Numbered from the stretch's first letter, positions 40,135 through 50,339 are shown. The stretch is 64,000 nucleotides of DNA from Mycobacterium sp. (GCF_029961025.1 NZ_JASBVP010000013.1:93468-157467); one strand, 5' to 3'. Translations and numbers: made by a program. Notes: generated from the letters alone by a model not told the origin.

Positions 40135-41682
40135 GTGAGCTCTGGGTCGACACCGAAGGAATCCGCACCGTCCCCGGCAGGGCTGATCGCTTCCGGCTAC
40201 GCCGTCGACGGGCAGGCGCTGGAGTTGGGTGCGGTCGTCGTCGACGGCACCGTCGATCCCACCGCCCGGGTGCGCATCCCGCTGGCCACGATCAACCGGC
40301 ACGGGCTGGTGGCCGGGGCCACCGGCACCGGCAAGACCAAGACGCTGCAGCTGATCGCCGAGCAACTGTCCGCGGCCGGCGTTCCGGTGCTGATGGCCGA
40401 CGTCAAGGGTGACCTGTCCGGACTGGCCCGACCCGGCGAGATCAGCGACAAGATCAGCGCGCGCTCCCAGGAAACCGGCGACACGTGGGAGGCGAGCGCT
40501 TTCCCGGTGGAGTTTCTCTCTCTGGGAACCAGGGGAATCGGTGTTCCGGTGCGGGCCACCATCGCCGGCTTCGGCCCGATCCTGCTGTCAAAGGTCTTGG
40601 GACTCAACGATACCCAGGAATCAACGCTGGGTCTTATCTTCCACTGGGCCGACCGGCAGGAATACGAGCTGCTGGATTTGAAGGATCTGCGGGCGGTGAT
40701 CGGCTACCTCACCAGCGATCAGGGCAAGGCGGAGTTGACGGCGCTGGGTGGCGTTTCCGCGACCACGGCCGGGGTCATCCTGCGGGCCCTGGTCAATTTG
40801 GAGGCCGAGGGCGCCGATACCTTTTTCGGTGAGCCCGAACTCAAGCCCGAGGATCTGTTGCGCGTCGATAGCCAGGGCCGCGGGGTTATCTCGCTTCTCG
40901 AGCTGGGTGATCAGGCGACCCGCCCGGTGCTGTTCTCGACCTTCTTGATGTGGCTGTTGGCCACCCTCTTCAGGTGTTTACCCGAGGTCGGTGACGTGGA
41001 CAAACCCAAGCTGGTGTTCGTCTTCGACGAGGCGCACCTGCTGTTCACCGGCGCGTCCAGGGCGTTCCTGCAGCAGGTGGAGCAGACCGTCAAGCTGATC
41101 CGCTCCAGGGGGGTGGGGGTGTTCTTCTGCACCCAGTTGCCCACCGACGTGCCCAACGACGTGCTCTCGCAGCTGGGGGCGCGCATCCAGCACGCCCTGC
41201 GCGCGTTCACCCCCGACGACCAGAAGGCGTTGACCAAAACCGTTCGCACCTACCCGAAAACCGATGTCTACGACTTGGCTTCGGCGCTGACATCGCTGGG
41301 CATCGGCGAAGCCGTGGTCACCGTGCTCTCGGAGCGGGGAGCCCCGACCCCGGTCGCGTGGACCAGGCTGCGCTCCCCGCGGTCGCTGATGGGCGCCATC
41401 GGTGACGAGGCGATCGGCGCGGCGGCCAAGGCCAGCCCGCTGAACGCTAAGTATGAACAAACCGCCGATCAGACGTCGATCTACGACCGTCTGAATGCGA
41501 AACTGCCGCAGGCCGTCCCAGCAGATCAGGCGTCGAAGGCGTCCAAAAAGCCCGCGCAGTCGGGCTGGTTCAAGCGCTTCCTCGATAGCCGGGAGGGTCG
41601 AAGTTTATTCAAACAGTTGGGCACTTTGGTCCTTCAGTGGATCAGCCGCAAGATCGCTGGCGACGGCAAGCGGCGGCGATAA
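40135..41682 (+). CDS. helicase HerA-like C-terminal domain ATPase (DUF853, Rv2510c-like)
   Basis: A 515-residue P-loop ATPase of the DUF853/HerA-like group. Walker A is GATGTGKT (residues 61-68), Walker B is LVFVFDEAHLLF, and the conserved segments MADVKGDLSGLARPG, GVGVFFCTQLPTDVPNDVLSQ and AFTPDDQKAL mark the family. The start is GTG 40135; an in-frame TTG at 40114 is less likely. DNA translocase activity is inferred from the fold, and the cellular role is unknown. Its stop lies 4 nt from the convergent cmrA stop. Confidence 0.9.
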   Translation: MSSGSTPKESAPSPAGLIASGYAVDGQALELGAVVVDGTVDPTARVRIPLATINRHGLVAGATGTGKTKTLQLIAEQLSAAGVPVLMADVKGDLSGLARPGEISDKISARSQETGDTWEASAFPVEFLSLGTRGIGVPVRATIAGFGPILLSKVLGLNDTQESTLGLIFHWADRQEYELLDLKDLRAVIGYLTSDQGKAELTALGGVSATTAGVILRALVNLEAEGADTFFGEPELKPEDLLRVDSQGRGVISLLELGDQATRPVLFSTFLMWLLATLFRCLPEVGDVDKPKLVFVFDEAHLLFTGASRAFLQQVEQTVKLIRSRGVGVFFCTQLPTDVPNDVLSQLGARIQHALRAFTPDDQKALTKTVRTYPKTDVYDLASALTSLGIGEAVVTVLSERGAPTPVAWTRLRSPRSLMGAIGDEAIGAAAKASPLNAKYEQTADQTSIYDRLNAKLPQAVPADQASKASKKPAQSGWFKRFLDSREGRSLFKQLGTLVLQWISRKIAGDGKRRR

Positions 41683-41686
41683 TGCT

Positions 41687-42490
41687 TTACCCGCCCAGCC
41701 GCTTGTAGAACCTGCCCACGATCGGTGCGACGATGGCGCGCGGCGCGTACTGGCCGACCACCGACATGGCCTTCGACGTTAGACCCGGTACGACACGCAT
41801 CTTGTTGCGCGCCAACGCGTCCAGCGCCACCCGGGCGGTGTGCTCGGTGGAGATCCACAGAAAATCCGGCACCAGCTTGTCGACGAGCGAGGCCTCGTCC
41901 GGATCCGGCAGCTCGGTGCGCACCGGCCCGGGCGCCAGCAGGGTGACATGCACACCGCAGCCGCGCAGCTCCCCGCGCAACGATTCGCTGAAGGTGTTGA
42001 CGAACGCCTTGGTGGCGGCGTAGGTGGCGTTGTAGGGGATCGGGGAATTGCCCGCCGCCGAACCCGAGATCAAAATCCCCCCGGCCCCTCGGCGGGTCAT
42101 GCCCGGCAGCACCGCCAACACCAGATCGTGCACCGCGACGGCGTTGAGCTGCACCTGGGCCTTTTCCCCGGCCGGGTCCAGCCTCGCGACGGGGCCGAAG
42201 GTCGCGGTCCCGGCGTTGGCGCACAGGATCGAGATGGTCCGGGCGGCCAGTTCGTCAACCAGCTTCGCGCGTTCCGCGGCGTCGGTGAGATCGGCCGCCC
42301 GCACCTCGACAGTGACCCCGTAGTCCCCGGTCAGGCGGGCGGCCAGGGCGTTGAGCACCTCCTCGCGCCGCGCGGTGATGATCAGGCTGTAACCGCGCGC
42401 TGCCAGTTCGGTGGCCAATGCTGCGCCGATATTCTGCGAAGCCCCGGTGACCACGGCACGAGCGTCAGGGCTGGGGGCGGGTAGCGGCAT
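41687..42490 (-). CDS. cmrA: mycolate reductase CmrA (SDR family)
   Basis: A 267-residue short-chain dehydrogenase orthologous to M. tuberculosis Rv2509, which reduces the 3-oxo group of newly condensed mycolates. The cofactor motif TGASQNIGAALA, ANAGTATFGP and the catalytic YAATK (in NATYAATKAFVN) are present, with the C-terminal VAPIVGRFYKRLGG. TACGAT (42497-42502, complement) ends 6 nt before the ATG, so it is probably leaderless. It is divergent from the MFS gene; the gap between their starts is only 59 bp. Confidence 0.93.
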   Translation of the reverse strand: MPLPAPSPDARAVVTGASQNIGAALATELAARGYSLIITARREEVLNALAARLTGDYGVTVEVRAADLTDAAERAKLVDELAARTISILCANAGTATFGPVARLDPAGEKAQVQLNAVAVHDLVLAVLPGMTRRGAGGILISGSAAGNSPIPYNATYAATKAFVNTFSESLRGELRGCGVHVTLLAPGPVRTELPDPDEASLVDKLVPDFLWISTEHTARVALDALARNKMRVVPGLTSKAMSVVGQYAPRAIVAPIVGRFYKRLGG

Positions 42491-42549
42491 GCGGCCATCG
42501 TAGACAAGGCCTTGCCCGGGTAAGTCACCGCGAGATTAGAGTGCCGTGC
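42491..42549. promoter_or_regulatory. compact divergent promoters of cmrA and the MFS gene
   Basis: In this 59-bp gap a minus-strand TACGAT (42497-42502) ends 6 nt before the cmrA ATG, and a plus-strand TAGAGT (42537-42542) ends 7 nt before the MFS ATG. Both fit the TANNNT leaderless pattern, so the two promoters are back to back. Confidence 0.4.
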
Positions 42550-43875
42550 ATGAGCGACCCGGCGCCGGCACCGCGAACATCCGCGCGATCCTCGGTGCTG
42601 GCGTGGGCATTGTGGGACTGCGGCGCCACCGGGCTGGCCGCCATCGTGGTGACGTTCGTGTTCTCGGTCTACCTGACCGGCAGCGTAGGCCGGGGCGCGC
42701 CCGGCGGTGCCACGCCGGCGAGCTGGCTGGGCCGGGCCCTGACCATCGCCGGGCTGACGATCGCGTTGCTGGCACCGATCATCGGCGTGTGGGTGGAGGC
42801 GCCACGGCGGCGGCGCGCGGCGTTGACCGTGCTGACCGGCTCGGCGGTGATGCTGACCGCCGCGATGAGCCTCATTCGCGACGATCCCGGCTATCTGTGG
42901 CCCGGTCTGGTGCTGCTGGCGGCGACGGCCGCCTGCGGTGACCTGGCCAGCGTCCCCTACAACGCGATGCTGCGCCAGCTTTCGACCCCGCAGACCTCCG
43001 GGCGGATCTCCGGATTCGGCTGGGCAGCGGGCTATGTGGGCAGCGTCGTTTTGCTGGTGGTCGTCTACCTGGGCTTTATCTCGGGAACCGGCGGAGTTCG
43101 CGGGCTGTTGCGGCTGCCCGTGCACGACGGGCTCAACGTCCGGGCCGCAATGCTGGCGGCCGCGGCGTGGTTTGCCGTGTTCGCGCTGCCGTTGCTGGTC
43201 ACCATGCACCGGCTGCCGTCCCGTGCCGAAGCGCCCCGCCCGATGACCGCGAGCGTGCTGGGCGGCTACCGCAAGCTGTACGCCGAGATCACCGCGGAAT
43301 GGCGTCGCGACCGCAATCTGGTCTATTTCCTGCTGGCCAGCGCGATTTTCCGGGACGGCCTGGCCGGGGTGTTCGCCTTCGGCGCCGTGCTCGGTGTCAC
43401 CGTCTACGGCATCACCCAAGCCGAGGTGATGGAGTTCGGGGTTGGTGCCAGCGTGGTCGCCGCGGTCGGGGCGGTGCTGGGCGGACTCATCGACCACCGG
43501 GTCGGATCGAAACGGGTGATCGTGGCATCGCTGGCCGCGATCATCACGATTGGGCTCACGTTGATGACGTTGTCGGGTCCGCGGGCGTTCTGGCTGTGCG
43601 GCCTGCTGCTGTGCCTGTTCATCGGGCCTTCGCAGTCGGCGGCGCGCACTCTGCTGCTGCACATGGCGCGGCACGGCAAGGAGGGGGTGGCGTTCGGTCT
43701 GTACACCATGACGGGCCGGGCGGTGTCGTTCCTGGCGCCCTGGCTGTTCTCCGTGTTCGTCGACGCATTCGGCACCGTGCGCGCTGGCATGGGTGGGCTG
43801 TGCCTGGTGCTCGGACTCGGGCTCGTGGGAATGCTGCCCGTCCGCACCCCAGACCCCGCCGGCGCGATGGCTTAG
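42550..43875 (+). CDS. MFS transporter, UMF1/Atg22-like (Rv2508c-like)
   Basis: A 441-residue polytopic membrane protein with about 12 hydrophobic segments. WALWDCGATGLAAIVVTFVF at the N-terminus and LASVPYNAMLRQLSTPQT followed by RISGFGWAAGYVGS are typical of the UMF1 group of the major facilitator superfamily, and GLYTMTGRAVSFLAPWLF lies near the C-terminus. Substrate unknown. The start is ATG 42550 (MSDPAPAPR); a GTG at 42541 is in frame. Divergent from cmrA as in M. tuberculosis. Confidence 0.9.
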   Translation: MSDPAPAPRTSARSSVLAWALWDCGATGLAAIVVTFVFSVYLTGSVGRGAPGGATPASWLGRALTIAGLTIALLAPIIGVWVEAPRRRRAALTVLTGSAVMLTAAMSLIRDDPGYLWPGLVLLAATAACGDLASVPYNAMLRQLSTPQTSGRISGFGWAAGYVGSVVLLVVVYLGFISGTGGVRGLLRLPVHDGLNVRAAMLAAAAWFAVFALPLLVTMHRLPSRAEAPRPMTASVLGGYRKLYAEITAEWRRDRNLVYFLLASAIFRDGLAGVFAFGAVLGVTVYGITQAEVMEFGVGASVVAAVGAVLGGLIDHRVGSKRVIVASLAAIITIGLTLMTLSGPRAFWLCGLLLCLFIGPSQSAARTLLLHMARHGKEGVAFGLYTMTGRAVSFLAPWLFSVFVDAFGTVRAGMGGLCLVLGLGLVGMLPVRTPDPAGAMA

Positions 43876-43890
43876 CTTAGCTTAGCTTAG
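43871..43890. repeat. (CTTAG)4 pentanucleotide repeat over the MFS stop codon
   Basis: Four perfect CTTAG units; the first contains the TAG stop of the MFS gene, and each later unit offers the same stop in other frames. It lies between convergent genes. Confidence 0.8.
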
Positions 43891-43903
43891 CCTTGGCCGC
43901 GGC

Positions 43904-44674
43904 TTAACCCGCGTTGCAGACCGTCAGCCCCACGCCGGTGTGCCGGCGGACCTGGGTCCCGGCGACGGTGACCGAGCAGGTGACGTCGTGGCCGATGTTG
44001 ATGATCGTGACGCTGGCGGTGTTTTGGCTGGACAGGCTCACTTCTTTGCTCCATGGCAGCGCCACGTTGAACTCGGTCTGGCGGACACCGTCGTTGTCGA
44101 CGTAGGTGATGCTGATTGCGCGGCCTTCACCGGTGACGGTGTATACGACGCTCTGCATCGGCGGGCTCCCGGTCGTCTGGGGAGGCGAGGTCGTCGGTGC
44201 CGTCGCGGTGGCCGAGGGCGACCCGGTCGTCAGCGGGGGCGAAGTGGTCGAAGTAGGGTGCGGCATCGCCGGTAACGGCGCAACGGCAGTCTGTTTTCGG
44301 GCCGAGTCGGTGGAAATCACCAGCGCGATGAGCAGTGCGACAACCAGCAGCACCGCCGCGCCGGCCAGGAGCCACAGCCAGCGCGGCGACTTCGGGCCTT
44401 GCGGCGGCGTGATCGTCTCCGGGGCGGTTTCGGCCGGCACCTGGCTCCGCCACCACTGCGGTGCCAGCCGGTCGGTGGGATCGGATTCGACCGGGCTTCG
44501 CCCCGGCGCGGAAGGATAGCCGGGCGGGTCTGCAGACCAATACGGCGGGCGGCCGACGTGGGCCGGACCGGGGTGCGGCGGAGACCACCGGCGAAACCGT
44601 TCGGTAGCCCCTTCGGTAGCCCCGGCCCGGCGCCCGACACGGCCGAAGGCCTTCGGCCGACGGCGATCGGTCAT
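43904..44674 (-). CDS. proline-rich membrane protein with MmpS-like C-terminal domain (Rv2507-like)
   Basis: A 256-residue protein: a basic, proline-rich cytoplasmic N-terminus, one transmembrane helix (LWLLAGAAVLLVVALLIALVI), a Ser/Thr/Pro-rich linker and an extracytoplasmic domain of MmpS type (YTVTGEGRAISITYVDNDG, ALPWSKEVSL, two cysteines near the end in VTCSVTVAG and GLTVCNAG). The start is ATG 44674 (MTDRRRPKAFGR). MmpS proteins assist MmpL lipid exporters, but no mmpL is nearby. Function unknown. Confidence 0.86.
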   Translation of the reverse strand: MTDRRRPKAFGRVGRRAGATEGATERFRRWSPPHPGPAHVGRPPYWSADPPGYPSAPGRSPVESDPTDRLAPQWWRSQVPAETAPETITPPQGPKSPRWLWLLAGAAVLLVVALLIALVISTDSARKQTAVAPLPAMPHPTSTTSPPLTTGSPSATATAPTTSPPQTTGSPPMQSVVYTVTGEGRAISITYVDNDGVRQTEFNVALPWSKEVSLSSQNTASVTIINIGHDVTCSVTVAGTQVRRHTGVGLTVCNAG

Positions 44675-44717
44675 GCCCACCTCATGGCTTGCAGGGTACC
44701 CGGGCCCACGGGTGCGA

Positions 44718-45350
44718 TCACCCGGCTCGTAACGCGGCGACAATCATCGCCCGCATGATGGCCCGGGAGCGCGTTGTCGCCGGCGCACCGTGGGCCGGTT
44801 TCATGCTGTGCGGTGTGGAGTTCAGCAACCCGAACGCTGCGTGGGCCATCAGCCGGGCGTCGGTGTCGCGAAGCTCGGGGTTGACCCGGCGCAGCGCGTC
44901 CACCCAGAGCTCCACGTACTGGCGCTGCGCTTTGCGCACCTGGCGCTGGGCCGCTGCTGGCAGGTGAGCAAGGTCGCGGTCCTGGATGCGGATGAGGTCC
45001 GGTTCGCTCAGCGCAAAATCGAGGTGGAAATCGATGAGGCCGTCCAGCGCAGCGCCCGGATCGCTCGCGTGCGCGGTCACTTCGCGGGCACCGGCGAGCA
45101 GCCGGGTGCTGATGCCGACCAGCAACTCGACCAGCAGAGACTCTTTATTGGGGAAATGCCGGTAGATGGCTGGCCCGCTGACACCGGCGGCGGCGCCGAT
45201 ATCTTCGAGCCGCACCGCAAGAAAGCCGCGCTCGGCGAACAGCCTCTCGGCGGCCGACAGCAGTTGCCAGCGCCGGTCGGACTTCAGTTGGCTGCGGCGG
45301 TTAGCCGCCCCGGCGGGGGGGAGGTGGTTGGCCCCGGTGGACGTTGCCAT
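44718..45350 (-). CDS. bkaR: TetR family repressor BkaR
   Basis: A 210-residue TetR regulator closely matching M. tuberculosis Rv2506, described as BkaR, repressor of the branched-chain keto-acid operon. The helix-turn-helix is in RLEDIGAAAGVSGPAIYRHFPNK; the C-terminal ligand domain contains LIDFHLDFALSEPDLIRIQD and FGLLNSTPHSMKP. The start is ATG 45350 (MATSTGANHLPP) with GGAGG upstream. It is divergent from accD1 and the presumed operator lies between them (45379-45421). Confidence 0.94.
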   Translation of the reverse strand: MATSTGANHLPPAGAANRRSQLKSDRRWQLLSAAERLFAERGFLAVRLEDIGAAAGVSGPAIYRHFPNKESLLVELLVGISTRLLAGAREVTAHASDPGAALDGLIDFHLDFALSEPDLIRIQDRDLAHLPAAAQRQVRKAQRQYVELWVDALRRVNPELRDTDARLMAHAAFGLLNSTPHSMKPAHGAPATTRSRAIMRAMIVAALRAG

Positions 45351-45378
45351 GACGGCCTCCGGTGACACTGGACATGTT

Positions 45379-45421
45379 GGTTAATCCTCACTAACATATC
45401 ACGAGTTAGTCGCTATTAACC
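45379..45421. promoter_or_regulatory. nested inverted repeats, presumed BkaR operator
   Basis: An outer pair GGTTAAT (45379-45385) and ATTAACC (45415-45421) encloses an inner pair ACTAAC (45390-45395) and GTTAGT (45405-45410). All arms are perfect. The site lies between bkaR and accD1 and is AT-richer than its surroundings. TetR dimers bind such palindromes; assignment to BkaR rests on position. Confidence 0.6.
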
Positions 45422-45453
45422 GGATTTGCATTGCGATCTTGGCGGGGCACCCG

Positions 45454-47028
45454 ATGAGCACAGCGGCGGCCAACCGCGACGCGCACCTGGCGTTGGTGGC
45501 GCAGCTGCGTGACAAGTTGGCCACGGCAGCGTTGGGCGGCCCGGAACGCGCCCGCGCGCGTCACGTCGGCCGCGGCAAACTGCTGCCCCGCGACCGGGTC
45601 GACGGCCTGCTCGATCCGGGCAGCCCGTTTCTGGAAATCGCCCCGCTGGCCGCCGACGGCATGTATGACGATGAATGCCCGGCTGCGGGCATCATCACCG
45701 GGATCGGCAGGATTTCCGGCCGCGAGTGCATGATCGTGGCCAACGACGCCACCGTCAAGGGCGGCACCTACTACCCGATCACCGTCAAAAAGCACCTGCG
45801 GGCCCAGGAGATCGCCGGGCAAAACCGGTTGCCCTGCATCTACCTGGTCGACTCCGGCGGCGCGTTCCTGCCCCGCCAGGACGAGGTGTTTCCCGACCGG
45901 GATCACTTCGGCCGGATCTTCTACAACCAGGCCAAGCTCAGCGCGGAGGGCGTCCCGCAGATTGCGGCCGTGCTCGGGTCGTGCACGGCCGGGGGCGCCT
46001 ACGTCCCGGCGATGAGCGATGAAGCGGTGATCGTGCGTAACCAGGGCACCATTTTCCTGGGGGGACCGCCGCTGGTGAAGGCCGCCACCGGCGAGGTGGT
46101 CAGCGCCGAGGAACTCGGCGGCGGGGACCTGCATTCCCGGATCTCCGGGGTCACCGATCACCTCGCCCACGACGACCGTGACGCGCTGCGCATCATCCGG
46201 CGGATCGTTTCCACGCTGGGTCCCCGCGGGTCACCGGCGTGGGAGGTGCTGCCGACCGTGGAGCCGGTCGCCGACCAGACCGAGCTCTACGATGTGGTAC
46301 CGGTCGATGTGCGGATTCCCTACGACGTGCACGAGGTCATCACCCGCCTGGTCGACGGCGGCGCGTTCGCCGAGTTCAAAGCGGAATATGGCAGCACGCT
46401 GGTCACCGGCTTCGCCCGCATTCACGGACACCCGGTGGGTATCGTCGCCAACAACGGCGTGCTGTTTTCCGAATCGGCTTTGAAAGGAACGCATTTCATC
46501 GAATTGTGTGACAAGCGTATGGTGCCGCTGCTGTTCCTGCAGAACATCTCCGGCTTCATGGTGGGCCGGGACTACGAGGCGGGCGGCATCGCCAAACACG
46601 GCGCCAAGATGGTGACCGCGGTGGCCTGTGCGCGGGTGCCCAAGCTGACGGTGATCATCGGCGGCTCCTACGGCGCGGGCAACTACTCGATGTGCGGGCG
46701 GGCGTATTCGCCGCGGTTCCTGTGGATGTGGCCCAACGCCAGGATCTCGGTGATGGGTGGCGAGCAGGCCGCGTCGGTGCTGGCGACGGTGCGTGCCGAA
46801 GCCCTGGAAAGCTCGGGCATCACCTGGTCCGAGCGCGAGCAAGAGGAGTTCAAGGCACCCATCCGTGCCCAATACGAGCATCAGGGCAATCCGTACTATT
46901 CGACGGCCCGGCTGTGGGATGACGGCGTGATCGACCCGGCGGATACCAGAACTGTTGTGGGTCTTGCGCTTTCCATTACGGCAAACGCACCGGTCGAACC
47001 GGTCTCCTACGGTGTCTTTCGGATGTGA
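45454..47028 (+). CDS. accD1: acyl-CoA carboxylase beta subunit AccD1
   Basis: Carboxyltransferase subunit of the acyl-CoA carboxylase that, with AccA1, carboxylates 3-methylcrotonyl-CoA in leucine degradation. The 524-residue protein has the acyl-CoA and carboxybiotin loops [17 protein letters not shown] and [18 protein letters not shown], and [20 protein letters not shown]. The start is ATG 45454 ([12 protein letters not shown]); a GTG five codons earlier is open. In M. tuberculosis fadD35, scoA and scoB lie between bkaR and accD1; here accD1 is directly next to bkaR. Confidence 0.95.
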   Translation: MSTAAANRDAHLALVAQLRDKLATAALGGPERARARHVGRGKLLPRDRVDGLLDPGSPFLEIAPLAADGMYDDECPAAGIITGIGRISGRECMIVANDATVKGGTYYPITVKKHLRAQEIAGQNRLPCIYLVDSGGAFLPRQDEVFPDRDHFGRIFYNQAKLSAEGVPQIAAVLGSCTAGGAYVPAMSDEAVIVRNQGTIFLGGPPLVKAATGEVVSAEELGGGDLHSRISGVTDHLAHDDRDALRIIRRIVSTLGPRGSPAWEVLPTVEPVADQTELYDVVPVDVRIPYDVHEVITRLVDGGAFAEFKAEYGSTLVTGFARIHGHPVGIVANNGVLFSESALKGTHFIELCDKRMVPLLFLQNISGFMVGRDYEAGGIAKHGAKMVTAVACARVPKLTVIIGGSYGAGNYSMCGRAYSPRFLWMWPNARISVMGGEQAASVLATVRAEALESSGITWSEREQEEFKAPIRAQYEHQGNPYYSTARLWDDGVIDPADTRTVVGLALSITANAPVEPVSYGVFRM

Positions 47029-47036
47029 GGGCCGCG

Positions 47037-49112
47037 ATGGCTGCAGGGATTTTCGACACCGTGCTAATCGCCAACCGGGGTGAGATCGCCGTCCGGGTGA
47101 TCCGGACGCTGAAAAGGATGGGGATCCGGTCGGTGGCGGTCTACAGCGAGGCCGACGCGGCGGCCCGTCATGTCGCCGAGGCCGACCTGGCGGTGGCGAT
47201 CGGCCCGGCACCCGCCCGGGAGAGCTACCTCAACATCGCCGCGGTCGTCGACGCGGCCGTGCGCACCGGGGCGCAGGCGGTACACCCCGGGTATGGCTTC
47301 CTGGCCGAGAACGCCGATTTCGCCGCGGCGCTGGCATCCGCCGGGGTGACGTTCATCGGACCGCCGGTGGCCGCGATCCGCACGATGGGCGACAAGATCC
47401 TCGCCAAAAACACCGTCTCGGCGTTCGGTGTTCCGGTGATCCCCGGCATCGCGCGGCCGGGTTTGACCGACGCCGACCTGGCCGCCGCCGCCGACGAGGT
47501 CGGTTTCCCGGTGTTGATCAAGCCGTCCGCCGGCGGCGGGGGTAAAGGTATGCGCCTGGTGGAACGCCGGACCGAGTTAGCCGACGCCCTGGCCGGGGCC
47601 CGTCGGGAGGCCGCCGCCGCGTTCGGCGACGACACCCTGTTCCTGGAGCGGTTCGTGCGCCGCCCCAGGCATATCGAGGTCCAGGTGCTGGCCGATTCCT
47701 ATGGCAACGTGATCCACCTCGGCGAGCGGGAGTGCAGCCTGCAGCGGCGCCACCAGAAGGTCATCGAGGAGGCGCCGTCACCGCTGCTGGACGCCGCGGG
47801 CCGCGCGCGCATCGGTGCCGCGGCCTGTGACACGGCGCGCAGCGTGGACTACGTCGGTGCCGGCACGGTGGAGTTCATCGTCGCCGCGGACCACCCGGAG
47901 GAGTTCTTCTTCATGGAGATGAACACCCGCCTGCAGGTGGAGCACCCGGTCACCGAGATGGTGACCGGGTGGGATCTCGTCGAGTGGCAGATCCGGATCG
48001 CGGCGGGGGAGAAGCTGACACCGGGTGATGTCGCGCTGCGCGGACACGCGATCGAGGCGCGGATCTACGCCGAAGATCCCGCCCGCGGTTTCCTGCCCAC
48101 CGGCGGTGAGGTGCTCGCGGTGGTGGAGCCGAAAGGCTCTGGGGTGCGGGTGGACTCGGGCTTGTCCGCCGGGATGGTGGTCGGCAGCGACTACGACCCG
48201 ATGCTGGCCAAGGTGATCGTGCACGGCGCGGATCGGCCGGCCGCGCTGCGGGCACTCGATAAGGCGCTGGCAGACACCGCGGTGCTCGGCGTCGTCACCA
48301 ACGTCGAGTTCGCCCGCTTCCTGCTCGCCGACCCGGAGGTCGTCGCCGGCCGGCTGGACACCGGACTGCTGGATCGCAAAGCCAACGGATTTGTGGCGGC
48401 GCCGCCGAGCGATGAGCAGTTCATCGCCGCGGCCGCCTACCGGTGGTTGCGGCTCTGGCCGGCGGCGGGCGCCGATCTCTGGGAGGTGCCCTCGGGGTGG
48501 CGGCTGGGCGCTGCGGCGCCGGTGAGCATCCGGTTGCGCGCCGGTGACCGCACCGAGCATGTCCGCATCACCGGCACCCCCTCGGGTGCGGTGGCACGTG
48601 TTGAAGACGGCGAAGCCCATTCGCTGCGCGCGCATCTCGCCGGTCGGCGGTTGGTGATGACGCTAGACGGGCTGCGCGCCGAATACACCGTCGCCGCGGC
48701 CGACGGTCGAATCTGGCTGGCCGGCCGCGGCGCGACCGCGGTGCTCGAAGAGGTGCGCGAGGCGCCGGTGCGCCCGGACGACGAGCACAGCGGCGACGCC
48801 GAGTTGACCAGCCCGATGCCCGGAAGCGTTGTCGCGATCGGTGTCGAAAACGGTGGCCGGGTTCGAGCCGGCACGGTCGTCGTCACGGTGGAGGCGATGA
48901 AGATGGAACACCCGCTGGTCGCCCCGGTCGACGGCGTGGTCGACCTGCTGGTTGCCGTCGGCGAGCAGGTGAGACTGGGTCAACCGGTGGCCCGCATCAC
49001 CGTGGACACCGGCCGGAATGCACCGGAGATGGCTTCCCATGGCCCGCAGGGTGACGAGGCCAAGCCCGGCGATGCGCACGAAGCGACGAAAAGGAGCGGC
49101 TGGCATGACTGA
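47037..49112 (+). CDS. accA1: biotin-dependent acyl-CoA carboxylase alpha subunit AccA1
   Basis: Biotin carboxylase plus biotin carrier of the AccA1-AccD1 complex, 691 residues. ATP-grasp features are [18 protein letters not shown]-type region ([18 protein letters not shown]), [19 protein letters not shown] and [14 protein letters not shown]; the biotinyl lysine is Lys622 in VEAMKMEHP. After the carrier domain the chain continues for about 35 charged residues (from [11 protein letters not shown]), longer than the M. tuberculosis protein, and overlaps fadE19 by 8 nt. A GTG at 47025 overlapping the accD1 stop is an alternative start. Confidence 0.94.
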   Translation: MAAGIFDTVLIANRGEIAVRVIRTLKRMGIRSVAVYSEADAAARHVAEADLAVAIGPAPARESYLNIAAVVDAAVRTGAQAVHPGYGFLAENADFAAALASAGVTFIGPPVAAIRTMGDKILAKNTVSAFGVPVIPGIARPGLTDADLAAAADEVGFPVLIKPSAGGGGKGMRLVERRTELADALAGARREAAAAFGDDTLFLERFVRRPRHIEVQVLADSYGNVIHLGERECSLQRRHQKVIEEAPSPLLDAAGRARIGAAACDTARSVDYVGAGTVEFIVAADHPEEFFFMEMNTRLQVEHPVTEMVTGWDLVEWQIRIAAGEKLTPGDVALRGHAIEARIYAEDPARGFLPTGGEVLAVVEPKGSGVRVDSGLSAGMVVGSDYDPMLAKVIVHGADRPAALRALDKALADTAVLGVVTNVEFARFLLADPEVVAGRLDTGLLDRKANGFVAAPPSDEQFIAAAAYRWLRLWPAAGADLWEVPSGWRLGAAAPVSIRLRAGDRTEHVRITGTPSGAVARVEDGEAHSLRAHLAGRRLVMTLDGLRAEYTVAAADGRIWLAGRGATAVLEEVREAPVRPDDEHSGDAELTSPMPGSVVAIGVENGGRVRAGTVVVTVEAMKMEHPLVAPVDGVVDLLVAVGEQVRLGQPVARITVDTGRNAPEMASHGPQGDEAKPGDAHEATKRSGWHD

Positions 49113-50265
49113 TTTTCTGGCGACCGGGGCGCTGCCCGACGAGTATCGGCAGCTGGCCAAGACGGTGCGGGATTTCGCGCAGAGCGTGGTGGCGCCGGTC
49201 GCCGCCCGTCACGACGCCGAGCACTCGTTTCCCTATGAAGTGGTGGCGGGCATGGCCGAGATGGGACTGTTCGGTCTGCCTTTTCCCGAGGAATGGGGCG
49301 GGATGGGCGGGGATTACTTCGCGTTGTGTCTGGCCTTGGAGGAACTGGGCAAGGTAGACCAGAGTGTTGCCGTCACCCTGGAGGCCGCGGTGTCTTTGGG
49401 CGCCATGCCGGTTTACCGGTTCGGCACCGAGGCTCAGAAGCGGGAATGGCTGCCGCAGTTGACTAGTGGCCGCGCGCTGGGCGCATTCGGGTTGACCGAG
49501 CCCGGAGGCGGCTCCGACGCGGGGGCCACCAAGACCACCGCGCGCCTGGAGGATGGGCACTGGGTGATCAACGGGTCCAAGCAGTTCATCACCAACTCGG
49601 GTACCGATATCACCAAACTGGTTACGGTCACCGCGGTTACCGGCGAGCACGCGGGGAAGAAAGAGATCTCCGCGATCCTGGTTCCGGTGCCCACCGCCGG
49701 TTTCACCGTGGAACCGGCCTATGACAAGGTGGGCTGGCGCGCCTCGGACACCCATCCGCTGAGCTTCGTCGATGTGCGGGTCCCCGAGGAAAACCTGCTC
49801 GGCGAACGCGGTCGCGGATACGCCAACTTCTTGCGCATCCTCGACGAGGGCCGCATCGCGCTGGCCGCGTTGTCCACCGGCGCGGCCCAGGGCTGTGTCG
49901 ATGAAAGCGTCAAGTATGCCGGTGAGCGTGAGGCTTTCGGTCAGCCGATCGGGCGCTATCAGCACATCGAGTTCACCATCGCCCGGATGGAGGCCCGCGC
50001 CCACGCCGCCCGCGCCGCGTACTATGACGCCGCGGCGTTGATGCTGGCCGGTAAGCCGTTCAAAAAGCAGGCGGCGATCGCCAAGCTGGTGGCCAGCGAG
50101 GCTGCGATGGACAACGCCCGTGATGCCACGCAGATTCACGGCGGCTACGGGTTTATCAACGAGTTCCCGGTCGCCCGCCATTACCGGGACAGCAAAATCC
50201 TGGAGATCGGCGAGGGCACCACCGAAGTGCAGCTGATGCTGATCGCCCGTGAGCTCGGGCTGTGA
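49105..50265 (+). CDS. fadE19: acyl-CoA dehydrogenase FadE19 (isovaleryl/branched-chain type)
   Basis: A 386-residue flavoprotein for the first oxidation of a branched-chain acyl-CoA, matching M. tuberculosis Rv2500c. Motifs: [52 protein letters not shown] and [19 protein letters not shown]. The ATG at 49105 has AAGGAG upstream inside the accA1 tail. It supplies the substrate of AccA1-AccD1. Confidence 0.94.
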   Translation: MTDFLATGALPDEYRQLAKTVRDFAQSVVAPVAARHDAEHSFPYEVVAGMAEMGLFGLPFPEEWGGMGGDYFALCLALEELGKVDQSVAVTLEAAVSLGAMPVYRFGTEAQKREWLPQLTSGRALGAFGLTEPGGGSDAGATKTTARLEDGHWVINGSKQFITNSGTDITKLVTVTAVTGEHAGKKEISAILVPVPTAGFTVEPAYDKVGWRASDTHPLSFVDVRVPEENLLGERGRGYANFLRILDEGRIALAALSTGAAQGCVDESVKYAGEREAFGQPIGRYQHIEFTIARMEARAHAARAAYYDAAALMLAGKPFKKQAAIAKLVASEAAMDNARDATQIHGGYGFINEFPVARHYRDSKILEIGEGTTEVQLMLIARELGL

Positions 50266-50339
50266 AATCGAGTGAGCGGAACGAACGCAGTGAGTGACGG
50301 GAACGAGATGAACCATCGGACCGGCGAATCGAGTGAGCG
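50266..50339. repeat. direct repeat of a 13-bp sequence around the maoC start
   Basis: AATCGAGTGAGCG occurs at 50266-50278 and 50327-50339. The spacer holds GGAACGAACGCAGTGAGTG, an imperfect palindrome. This probably is a small mobile or recombinogenic intergenic repeat that makes the N-terminus of the downstream protein uncertain. Confidence 0.5.

Noticed and set aside
43870..43892. Possible IdeR/DtxR iron box in the CTTAG repeat
   Set aside because: The left half resembles TTAGGTTAG but the right half does not match, and the site lies between convergent stops.
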